Positions 47,908 through 59,900 of a stretch of DNA of 64,000 bases are shown here, piece by piece. Source of the DNA: Saxidomus purpurata. Taxonomy: Eukaryota > Mollusca > Bivalvia > Venerida > Veneridae. The notes under the pieces are model-generated. The model worked only from the letters and a program-made list of their open reading frames with translations. It was not told the origin of the DNA and searched no databases. Within the stretch, counting starts at the first letter, position 1. Each line of letters starts with the position of its first letter. The stretch is from contig JAFMSR010000012.1 in the NCBI GenBank assembly GCA_022818135.1, positions 33,107,624 through 33,171,623 of the forward strand, in the 5' to 3' direction. The position numbers were made by a program, and so were the translations under genes.

Positions 47908-50900
47908 GCTCTGTAAACAGAAGAAAATGTCCACAGAACAAAGTACACCAGATACAAACATACAGTGTCAGCCATCGTCTCCCACAGATGGTGAGTTCTT
48001 AAACAGAGTATCATTATTCAGGTCTCAAAAATTCCACTCCTGCTCCTATTTATGAGTAATTCCAGAGGTTGGGCAAGTGAAAATTTGCAAGCACTCGTCT
48101 GTCTTTGCGAGTGATATTTACAAACTGTAAAGGTAAATTCATAATTGGATGCAACAAGCTACAAAAAAATGTTTTATTGATATAACATTGATATGAATTG
48201 AAAATATATCCATCAAATTGCTCAGTCAACAATATTTACAACATATGCTCTATGTGATGTCCAGTTTGTGTTATAACGACATGAGTCTCTTAAAAAAAAA
48301 ATTTCAGTCAAGTTCATGCCAGAGGTCCTAAACTGATTCAGACAGTTAGACTGTTTCAATCTATTCACAAGTCATTGTATTTGAAGTTTAGTGAGTTTAT
48401 CATCTTTTAGATATATTTTTGCATTCTTCTTAGAACAGTGTTGGGAGAGTGACTTTCCAAATAAAATTTCTGCAGCATTCTACTTGGACATGGCCATACC
48501 GACTTAACAACATGATTAAAATGACATCAACATTTTCACATACTTTTGAATGCATGAAAGTTACAAATCTCAACTTTTATGGTATATAATTTTGGCAAAT
48601 TGATCAAGTTTTCAAATTTTAGGAAAAATCAAAGTAGTATCAGATATTATGGATCACCCTGTATCAAAATTTGTTTGCAGATAGTACTACAGAAGCTTTA
48701 GTTTCCCCAAGCTTTACTACAAAGTTAGATGGCAGTATAATAGACCTTACAGGTGGTGAGGAAGAAACAAGTCCGGGTGATGGAGCAGCGATGCCAGATG
48801 GTACTGCCATCTGTGATGAAACATCTATGGAAGATGAATCTACAGTGATTCAGGAAGACTCCACTGTAACTGGCTTTGAGATGGATGTTGAGAATTCTGA
48901 TATTGTAGGGGAAGTGATTGAGGAACAAGTGATAGAAAACCAGTCAATGGAAGAGCCACTTACGCCAGCTACAGATAATTCTGGTACAACCAAAAGTCAG
49001 CCAGGATCTGGTAAGCAAAATTATACATACAGCAGAGGTTTTACCTGTTTAATAAATATTTGTAGGTTGCTTGTTGTTGTTTTTGTGTCGCCCTTTCGGA
49101 GATCGCTTTGTCCGTCCGTCGGTCCGTCCGTCACACAAACTTAACGTTGGCTATAACTTTGCCATTTCTTAAGATTTCTTCATCAAACTTTACAATTGTA
49201 TTGCTTAGACAATAGGGTCATGAGCCACCAAATTTTGTAGGTCAAAATTATATTTGACAGAGTTATGCCCTTTTTGTACTTAGATTTTGTCACGAAAACT
49301 TAACGTTGGCATAACTTTGCCATTTCTTAAGATTTCTTCATCAAACTTTCAAATTGTATTGCTTATGACATAAGGGTCGTGATGCCCCCAAATTGTTTAG
49401 GTCAAGGTCATATTTGACAGAGTTATGCCCCTTTATATACTTAGATTATAGCTATTACTTTGCCATTTCTTAAGATTTCTTTATCAAACTTTAAAATTGT
49501 ATTGCTTATGTCAAAAGGGTTGTGATGCCGCCAAATTTTGTAGGTCAAAGTCATATTTGACAGAGTTATGCCCCTTTTTAGCTCTACTGTTCTATGAAAA
49601 GGGGAGCTATCCTCGCGTCGGCGTTGGCGTCACACCTTGGTTAAGTTTTTCGTACCACCCCACTTTATTTCAAAAGTATTAGAGGTATGGCTTTGAAACT
49701 TACCATACTTGTTTACCATCATAACCTCCATATACAGACACGAGTACATAACTCTGTCAAGGTTTTTGACAGAATTATGGCCCTTTTTTAGCTCGACTTT
49801 TCTATGAAAAGGGGAGCTATCCTACTGGCGTCGGCGTCGGCGTTGGCGTCACACCTTGGTTAAGTTTTTCGTACCACCCCACTTTATTTCAAAGTATTAG
49901 AGGTATGGATTTGAAACTTACCATACTTGTTTACCATCATAACCTCCATCTACAGACAAGAGTACATAACTCTGTCAAGGTTTTTGACAGAATTATGTCC
50001 CTTTTTTGGACTTAGAAAGTGTATTGAGCTTGGTTAAGTTTTTCGTACCACCTCACTTTATTTCAAAACCACTGGAGGTATTGCTTTGAAACTAACCGTA
50101 CTTATTTACCATCACGACCTTCATCAACAGACAAGAGGACATAACTCTGTCAAGGTTTTTGACAGAATTAGCCCCTTTTTGACTTAGAAAATACATTGAA
50201 TATGGGTAAAATCCACTTATTACCTTAACCCTTTGAGATATTGCTTTGAAACTTTTAATGCTATTTCACATCATTACCCCCATCTGTACGCAAGAGAAGG
50301 TAACTCTGTCAGGGATTTGTTTTAAAAATTAAAGGCCTTTTATCAACTTAGAATCTTGGTTAAGTTTTTCGTACCAGTCCACTTTTTTGACTGAACTGTT
50401 TGAGATATTAATTTGAAAGTTGGAATACTTGTTTACCATCATGATTCCCAAACATGGGGAGGAGAAGGTAATTCTGTCAAGGATTTTATTTGAATTATGG
50501 CCCTTTTTAGCTCGACTTTTCTATGAAAAGGGGAGCTATCGGGGGGGGGGGGGGGGGGCTACCCCCCCCGGGGGGGGGGGGGGGGGTTTGGGGGGGGGCC
50601 GGCGCTGGCCTCACACCTTGGTTAAGTTTTTGTACCACCCCACTTTATTTCAAAAGTATTAGAGGTATGGCTTTGAAACTTACCATACTGTTTACCATCA
50701 TAACCTCTATCTACAGACAAGAGTACATAACTCTGTCAAGGTTTTTGACAGAATTATGGCCCTTTTTTGACTTAGAAAGTGTATTGAGCTTGGTTAAGTT
50801 TTTCGTACTCACCTCACTTTATTTCAAAACCATTGGAGGTATTGCTTTGAAACTAACCATACTGTTTACCATCACGACCTTCATCAACAGACAAGAGGAC

Positions 50901-53900
50901 ATAACTCTGTCAAGGTTTTTGACAGAATTATGCCCCTTTTTGACTTAGAAAATACATTGAATATGGGTAAAATCCACTTATTGCCTTAACCCTTTGAGAT
51001 ATTGCTTTAAAACTTTTAATGCTATTTCACATCATACCCCCTTCTGTACGCAAGAGAAGGTAACTCTGTCAGGGATTTGTTTTTAAAAATTATCGACTTA
51101 GAATCTTGGTTAAGTTTTTCGTACCAGTCCACTTTTTGACTGAACTGTTTGAGATATTAATTTGAAAGTTGGAATACTTGTTTACCATCATGATTCCCAA
51201 ACATGGGCAGGAAAAGGTAATTCTGTCAAGGATTTTATTTGAATTATGGCCCTTTTTGACTTAGAAACTCAGTTAAAATTTTCATTCTTGTCCACTTATT
51301 AACTTAACCATTTGAGATGTTACTTTGATATTACCATTGTAAGACCTATCTGTAAGCAAAAGAAGATAACTCTGTGAAAAACTTTCTTGATTTGTACTTA
51401 GAAATTCCTAGTTAAAGTCTTGTGTGCCCTTAACTGTCAAAGTTTTTTTGTTTTATTGGCAAGCACTAAAAAAGTCGAGCATGCTGTCCTACTGACAGCT
51501 CTTGTTGACTTAGAAACTCAGTTAAAATTTCCACTTGTTAACTTAACCATTTGAGATATTACTTTGAAAGTTGGAGTACTTACGTACCATCGTAAGACCT
51601 ATCTGTAAGCAAAAGAAGATAACTCTTCTTGATTTGTAGTTATAAATTCCTAGTTAAAGTCTTGTGTGCCCTTAACTGTCAAAGTTTTGTTTTATTGGCA
51701 AGCACTAAAAAAGTCGAGCACGCTGTCCTACTGACAGCTCTTGTTTACTTAGAAAGGTATTGAGCTTGGTTAAGTTTTTGTACCACCTCACTTTATTTCA
51801 AAACCATTGGAGGTATTGCTTTGAAACTAATCATACTTGTTTACCATCATGACCAACATCAACAGACAAGAGGACATAACTCTGTCAAGGTTTTTGACAG
51901 AATTATGCCCCTTTTTGACTTAGAAAATACATTGAATATGGGTAAAATCCACTTATTGTCTTAACCCTTTGAGATATTGCTTTGAAACTTTGAATGCTTG
52001 CTAAATCATTACCCCCATCTTAGGCAAGAGAAGGTAACTCTGTCAGGGATTTGTTTTAAAAATTAAGGCCCTTTATCGACTTAGAATCTTGGTTAAGTTT
52101 TTCGTACCAGTCCACTTTTTGACTAAACTGTTTGAGACATTAATTTGAAAGTTGGAATACTTGTTTACTATCATGATCCCCAAACATGGGCAGGAGAAGG
52201 TAATTCTGTCAAGGATTTTATTTGAATTATGGCCCTTTTGACTTAGAAACTCAGTTAATATTTTCATTCTTGTCCACTTGTTGACTTAACTATTTGAGAT
52301 ATTACTTTGAAAGTTGGAGTACTTATGTACCATCATGAGACCTATCTGTAAGCAAGAGAAAATAATTCTGTGAAAATGTTTATTGATTTGTACTTAGAAA
52401 TTCCTAGTTAAAGTCTTGTGTGCCCTTCACTGTCAAAGTTTTGTTTATTGGCAAGCACTAAGAAGTCGAGCGCGCTGTCCTACTGACAGCTCTTGTTGTA
52501 CTTAGATTTTGTCACGAAAACTTAATGTTGCCTATAACTTTGCCATTTCTTAAGATTTCTTCATCAAACTTTCAAATTGTATTGCTTATGACATAAGGGT
52601 CATGATGCCGCCAAAGTTTGTTGGTCAAGGTCATATTTGACAGAGTTATGCCCCTTTTTACACTTAGATTTTGTCACAAAATTGTTGGTTATTCTGACAA
52701 AGCATAAGAGGGCGACACAAGTGTTCTACTGAACACCCATCTAGTTTTAGAATAAATGATAACAGTCTTTGAGGAATGTCTAAGAGAGTGGGGTTTACTC
52801 ACCTGTGCCCCTGTGAAGAAAAGTAGAATGATGCAATCGCAGATGACAAAATGTAAGATTCACCTGATGTATTCATCTTGTTTGCGTGTACAGTATTCAG
52901 GATTGTCTCTATTTCAGGGCGTGTCACTCCAGCTAGTCAAAGTGACCAATCGCTTACTTTTTCTAGCTCAGAGAAAAGTACTCCAAATCGTAAACTTAAA
53001 GTCTCAGATATCACAGGGCGCCAGATAGACTATGACAGTATGTCTTCCTCATCAGGGTCAATTAAAAACGTACAGTTTCCACAGAGAGTTGGCATCAGTT
53101 GGAGAAAAGGAGAACAACTAGAAGCCATGGACTACCTCAACTCATGGTATAACTTAAATTCATGATACAGCACTTGTTTTAGACAAACCATAATGAACAA
53201 ACAATATGCAAGTACTCATAATACCGCAGATAAATTTGATAGATTCAGATTGGTCAAGAGGCTTTGTATATGAGCGCATTTACGCCGTGAGCAATCCTGT
53301 ATACCGTATACTGTCTCTCATTTGGAGCCTCATCGTTTTCGCCTTTTCTGATTGGCTAGAGAAGCTCTGTAAACATTGTTTACATTAAAACAACATGGCC
53401 GTCGAGCCACCAATTAAATTTTTTCTAAGCACTGCGCATGTCGTTTGGAAAAATAAATCAAATTCATAGGCATTAAAACTTACATTGATGCTATCTTTAG
53501 TTTACCTTCATTTCTCCCCTGTCAAAACAGGTTACGGACATAAGATTTCATTTCAGTCGATTAAGTTCCTTTTCCATGAATTCCAGTGGAATCTTGTTTT
53601 TTAAAAATGAAAACACTGTCATTGACACTAATACGTACTCTTCAGATTAATGGTATGCCTTTCTGCAACTAACGGCTGCTGACAGGACATTCATGTACAA
53701 ATTTTAACCTCTGGAATGACGAAATAAAATGCCGCCAGTTCAGAGGAATATCTGAAAACAAATGTCCTTTTCTATCCTGTATTTGTACTACAGTAGTCCT
53801 ATTTCACTTGACTTGAAATAAAGTGAAGTCCTACTCAAATAAAACGCTGTTTATCATTATTTTGTGTCACATCAATAAGCCAAAGTAACAAATTAAAAAG

Positions 53901-56900
53901 AAATCGACACGCTACAAGTACAAAAAATGCCAACCAAAACATAACTGTCTCAGTGATGTAGACTTGAACTGATGACGTAATAAAATCAAAATAGGACCAG
54001 TTTAACGGAAATTATTTATTATGTGACTGCAAATAATACAAAATTTAATACTCTACATTGCTGTCAGATCGAAAACACCGTAAGCCACAGGATAATGTTT
54101 CTTTCAATTGAAATACTGGGAAAAAAACCAGGATCGGCTGATAACGAGAGCAGTACAGAATCATATGAAGGTACAAGGTTTAGGGGCTCCCATGGGTATC
54201 GTCTTTTTGTTGTTAATAAATATAACAGCAATATTTCGACAACAGTTCAGGTAGTTTTTTTCTCTTCCAAATAAATCTGCGGTACTATAAATTTGTTATA
54301 TAGATCATATATCGATATTGACTTGGTATACGGCCTCCTATAGCCTGTTTGTATTGATATAAACCCTCTTACAGCTAGGGTCATATCAATTCCAACAGGC
54401 TATACGAGGCCATAAACCATGTAAAGAATTTATAAAACTAATAATGTACTGGTCAGAACTCGAGGAAGCAGTCATCAAGAGTATAAGTTGCAAGAACTTG
54501 TTCTAAAATCAGTGTAAACTGAATATAATAAAATTTAAAAAGATGAACAAACAATTTACTGATATGAACATATTTAAATTATATGTTATTTGGTTTTTGA
54601 CATGATATATGGGGATATATTACCTGCCTAGACTTACATTACCTGAGCCTTGAGGTGAGGGTAATATTATGTCGAGGCAAGTAAAATATCCCCATATATC
54701 TCATCAAAAACCAAATAACAATTGTATTATCCTTCCCTTTCTTAAATTTTGAAAGATACCGTTTATCTATTTAACGGCTGAACGTAAGCAGACTTTCCCC
54801 TAATACCTCAGTGTCACTTTGTTACGTCACAAATCAGCACGGACTAATACATTGAAGTACTGGATGCGAACACTCTCACGTTGCCTGTAAATATCAATAT
54901 CTATTTATGTGTCATTGACCAATCAAACAGCTGGAAATTTTGTGGAAGAGTAGTAAAATTTTATATAAAGATGGGTATGAAAAGCTTAGTAAACATCCCT
55001 TCATGCTGCCATTAGTTTGTTCTGTTCTCTATAACAAATGGAAAAGAAAATAATATTTTTATGTCTAAAGTGATCAACTTGCATTTGATGCTAGAAAGTA
55101 GATACTTGAAAGAGAAGGGCAGGATTGGTTAGATGTCAAGGAATATTGTTTGTTGAATCAACAGTTGATATTAATCTTACTTAGTGATGCAAGAATTGTT
55201 TGAAGTACTTTCTTTCGAAAAATGTTCTTTATCGAGTGTTTTATTAATGTTTTTCAGGTTCCCAGCTAAGATCAGATCTATCAATGAGGATGATATGCAG
55301 GTGTTGATACATTTTGATGGCTGGAACCAGCGTTATGACGAGTGGATTGATATGACCTCGGACCGTATACGACCTCTTGTAAGGCATTCTGAACGCAAGG
55401 AGAAGAGTAAGCGTGTAAAAGGAGATCGTAGAAGTTCATTTACCAGTCCTGTTAACAGGAAACAACCTAGAGTAAGTAGATAAGGACAGATATTGATTAT
55501 CTAGATTCGAACAGTTCTGCTAGAAGTGTTTTAAAATATATTTTCTTGTAAACCTTTCTTTGCCTAGGAAAGTTACTGTAGATTTTGTGAGCAGTGTAGA
55601 CCAGGCTTTGAAGTTAATGCATTATTGTTGATGAATTTGCATAGAGTACTCTTATGAGCAATGAATTACATGTACATGGTCTGCTAGTGTCCCAAGACCA
55701 GTTGAGCATTAACTAGAATAGTTAACAAAATGTCTTTGAGTATCTAGGCTTAGTAAGACCTCAGTTTGCATAACAAGTATTTTATTTTACAAAACAGAAA
55801 ATACAGAAAATGATAAAAAATTAAAGTCAGCAGAAATTGTTTTTAATGTGTTATTCAATTTATCTACATGTGTAATGTAATGTTGCTTTTTGATGTTGAT
55901 TTATTGTTGTTGAATAGGAACATAATGTAGGAGATGCCGTGTATGCCAAGTGGACAGATTGCAAGATGTATCCAGCCAAGATTACAAACATAATGCCCAC
56001 AGGTATACTGCTGTTGATAATTTAGATATTTGCTTCCTGGTTTCCATACTACTCTGTAAAAAAAAGTGTGTGGAGACATGTAAATGAAACAAACGTTTTA
56101 TGATGAATCAGTTTTTTGAAAACTGGATCAGTATATTTTATCCACGAGAAGATTTCAGCAACATATAATGCCCCATCATTATATACTGCATGGTAATTGC
56201 TCTTAATGGAGGATGTATTTTGATAGATACAATTTAAAATGTCAGCAATATCCAAGGTACAAGAGCGTACAACTTTGGTGGATTCAGATACTTGTGTAGT
56301 ATATGTGAATGGAATTTGCTTGTTGGTAGTCATAGCAAATGGTTTTGATATATATAAGTATCTTCAAAAGTTGAAGTTTCCAGTAACAAAGAATACAATC
56401 ATGCATAAACATTTTGTAAGAGAAATAAAGGTTTGTTTAAGTTGGATATGCAAAGGCTGTGTACAGAAATTGAGACATCATAGAATAGTATAGCTGTACC
56501 TAAGGAGACTTGTTAGCCATATGAAATACATAAAAATTTGTATTTAAAATTTATAATACATGTAATAATTATTAGGCAAATTATTTCAATGCTACAGTAC
56601 ATGTATAGTAGATAACATATATAAGAATGTGTAGAACTTGCAAATGTTTCAGAAATATATGCTATTTAATATTCATGTGATATTCTGTTGACTTTTGACA
56701 TAGCTATACAGTGTGATCTGTATAAGTGATTGAAGTCTTGTTTTAAAATGTTGTACAATGGGTTTAACTGGTACAAGTTCCTATGTAGATAGCAGAAAAT
56801 GTAAGGTGTTCGAAGAACTTCAAACTCTTGATTGTTTGTTTTTTCAGGATCATATGAAGTGATATTTTACGACGGTTTCAAGAAGCTAGTACAGCCTATT

Positions 56901-59900
56901 AATATAAGGCCTATGCCTAATGAGTACAAGGAAAAGGTATGTGGGTAGGTTAAGTGATATTACCCTTCAAAGTGAAGTGATATTACCCTTCAAAGTGCCC
57001 ATCATAGATCTGTTGAAGCATATAAGCAGTGATTTTTACTCTTAAAAAAAGTGAATATTTCCCGTGAAAAATTTGTTAAATATGTGAATCTGTGTAACTG
57101 TTTTATTACTGTTGAAAAGTGTGAACATCTTTTTTAATATTGATAATCCATGTATTATGTAAAAGTTCATTTTAGTTTCTGTTTGCTAGTAAGAGAAGTC
57201 TATAAGATATATTTCTTAATGTTTTCAAAACATTCAATAATGCAGTAAGGCCACTGTTGTTTTGGAAAAAATAACACATACAGGATTAAAGATGTTGAAA
57301 AGCCAGTTGAAAATAAAAAAAATGAAGAAGAAGCTAAGATGTTAAAGGGGAAACTTCTTTCGTATCTCCTTGGTAGGATTATTTCCATGAGGACTAATTT
57401 GCAGTGTAATAATTTACTTCTACACATAGGCCTTGACCTTCTAAATTTAGAAACATGTAGGTGTCTAAAATGAAAGTAAGGTATTTTTTGGTGCACTTTT
57501 TGTTTCAAAAAACTTTTTCTGGCAAGAGTACAGTGTTAGTTATTTATTGTATTGGATATCTTTCTGTTATATTTAGTACTAGATGTTTAAATTGACTGTT
57601 TATAGGCATGGTCTTTGTCTGGGTGATATGAAAAGTACTGCATGAAACTTTTTTCATCTTTTTATATCATTTATATTTCTGACTCTTATTTTTGCTTGTA
57701 TTTCAGACATTTGAGATAAATCCTGTACCAGAAAATGTACTAAAGAAAGCAAAACTGAAACTTGACAGCACAGAAACTGCAGGTAGATCTATTTCAGTAG
57801 TTTACTTTGATACTTGAATATCATGTAGAAACAGGAATGTGAGAACTGTTCTTTTACTTCGTTGTAGGAAGTGACAGGGAGCACACATACTGATTCTTTG
57901 AAAAGTTAAAGAGAGTGTATATTATACAGATAATAAGTTGTTAGCGTTGGTGGGATAGTGGTTAGGATGACAAAAGATGACCTGGATTCAATCCTTGGTC
58001 TTGCAGCTTGAGGTGTGGCCTTTGGCAAGAGACTTAATGCCACATGTGTCTCGGTCCACACAGCTGTAAAATGGGACAAGTAATGAAAACTGCTGGTTCT
58101 CTCTCAGATAGGTGATTGAGTCCATTATAGGTGATGTCTGTAGAGTGTTCAATATAAGTTGCCAGAGTTTATTTTGTGATCAAGCTAAAACAAATTAACG
58201 TATCAAGTTACCTTTGAGAGTACATGTAGATTATGTTTGTCTAGTGAAAGTACTGCTTTTGTTCTAGACAGCATTCTGATTTTAAATGGTAAAGTGATCA
58301 TACTTTTTAGTCAGTCCAGAAGAAAAACAAGGGCCTAGGTCAGGTGAGAAAATAAGGACAGAGTCAAAGAGAGAATCGTCAGTGGAGAAGGAGAAAAAAC
58401 AGTCCAGGACAAAGAAAAGGAAGTTAGTCATTCCAGGGCTGTTCAGCGAGGCAGCTGTGGTGGGTCTTGTGGACATGGATGTCACAGCAGAGGCACAGAT
58501 TAAGTCTGAACCAGTCTCTACACAGACAGAATATTCTGACGGAAACAAGGTATGTGATGATAGAATATTGGGACAGACAAAATAAACCTCAGGATACTTT
58601 TAATGTTAGTCAGTGTGACAGTGTCTGTATGACATGTGCCTTCATTAAGCTGGTTAAAGTAACCTGTCAACTTGCTGACTTTCTAAAATGGGCTTTTTCA
58701 TCTTTCATTTTTATAGAGACATGTTTACATATGTTAGGGTTCTTTTTACCTACCTAGCAAATTTGCAAACAACACAGATCAGGATGATACTGCATGAGTA
58801 TTGGTCATAATTTGGTGTTGCTATGGTAACGTATGGATTTATGCACTGTTTGAATACTGAAATGTAAAAATGGATTTTAGACAGTATTGATATTGAAAGG
58901 TAAAGTTTCTAAATATTTGTCTCCATCTCCCTTGGTCTAGTGGTTTAAGCATCCACCTTGTGAGCAGGAGGTCAAAGGTTAGAATCCCAGCAGTGATCTG
59001 TTTTGATATGGCCGGTTGGTGAGCCGCCAGCTAGTTAAATAACGATTACCATTAGCCTACCTGCCTGGTGCCTGGCATTAAAAAGGATAGGATTCGGGAG
59101 GTAAATGTGCTCAGAAAGAAGGTGTCTCATAAGTCAGATATGGCTGGTCCTTTAAGTAGGGGTGACACTATAATAAACATGTTACCTTTTATTTGTCAAT
59201 ATTTTACAGGTGGAGGTAACAGAAGGCATAAAACAAGAGCCAGGAAGCAGCACAGGAACTGTACCAAGCCTTCCCCCCAACCAACCACAAGGTAAGATAA
59301 ATAGCTCACCTGGCTAAGCCAGGGTGAGCTTTTCTGATCGATGATTGTCCGTCGTCCGTCAACATTTTGATTCAAATGACATCTCCTCTGAAACCTCTAG
59401 GCCAATGTTGATAAAACTATGCAGGAATGTTCCTTGCATGAAGCTCTACCAAAATTGTTCAAAGAATTCCATTCCATGCAGAACTCTGGTTGCTATGGCA
59501 ACAAATAGGAAAAACTTTAAAAATCTTCTTCTCTGAAACAACAAGGCCTAGAGCTTAGATATTTGGCATGTAGCATTGTTTAGTGGACCTCTACCAAGAT
59601 TGTTCAAATCATGACCCCCGGGTCAAAATTGACCCCAAGCGAGTGGGCCCTTAGTTTTTGCATAGGCATATATAGGAAAAACTTTAAAATCTTCTTCTCT
59701 GAAACCACAAGGCCTAGAGCTAAGATATTTGGCATGTAGCATTGTCTAGTGGACCTCTACCAACATTGTTCAAATTATGACCCCCAGGTCAAAATTGACC
59801 CCGCGCAGGTGGTCACTTAGTTTTGCAAAGGAATATATAGGAAAAACTTTAAAAATCTTCTTCTCTGAAACCACAAGGCCTAGAGCTAAGATATTTGGCA

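Larger units (their letters stand above)
49580..52497 (+). mobile_element. Family B element 1, outermost of three nested copies
   Basis: Opens at 49580 (AGCTCTACTGTTCTATGAAA) and closes at 52497 (GACAGCTCTTGTT). The net length without the inner copies is about 962 bp. Inserted in a run of T in the family C element. Confidence 0.8.
49087..52746 (+). mobile_element. Family C Helentron-like element, split by nested insertions
   Basis: It begins TGTCGCCCTTTCGG (49087) and ends AGGGCGACACAAGTGTTCTA...CTAGTT. The ends are subterminal inverted repeats, with the hairpin GTGTTC-tact-GAACAC near the 3' end. Without the insertion at 49580-52497 it would be about 742 bp. Internal ~125-bp units contain 'ttaagatttcttcatcaaac'. 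Lies in the second intron of the PHF20-like gene. Confidence 0.75.

Noticed and set aside
58925..59000. tRNA gene
   Set aside because: Promoter boxes are readable, but the arms do not form a complete cloverleaf; treated as SINE.
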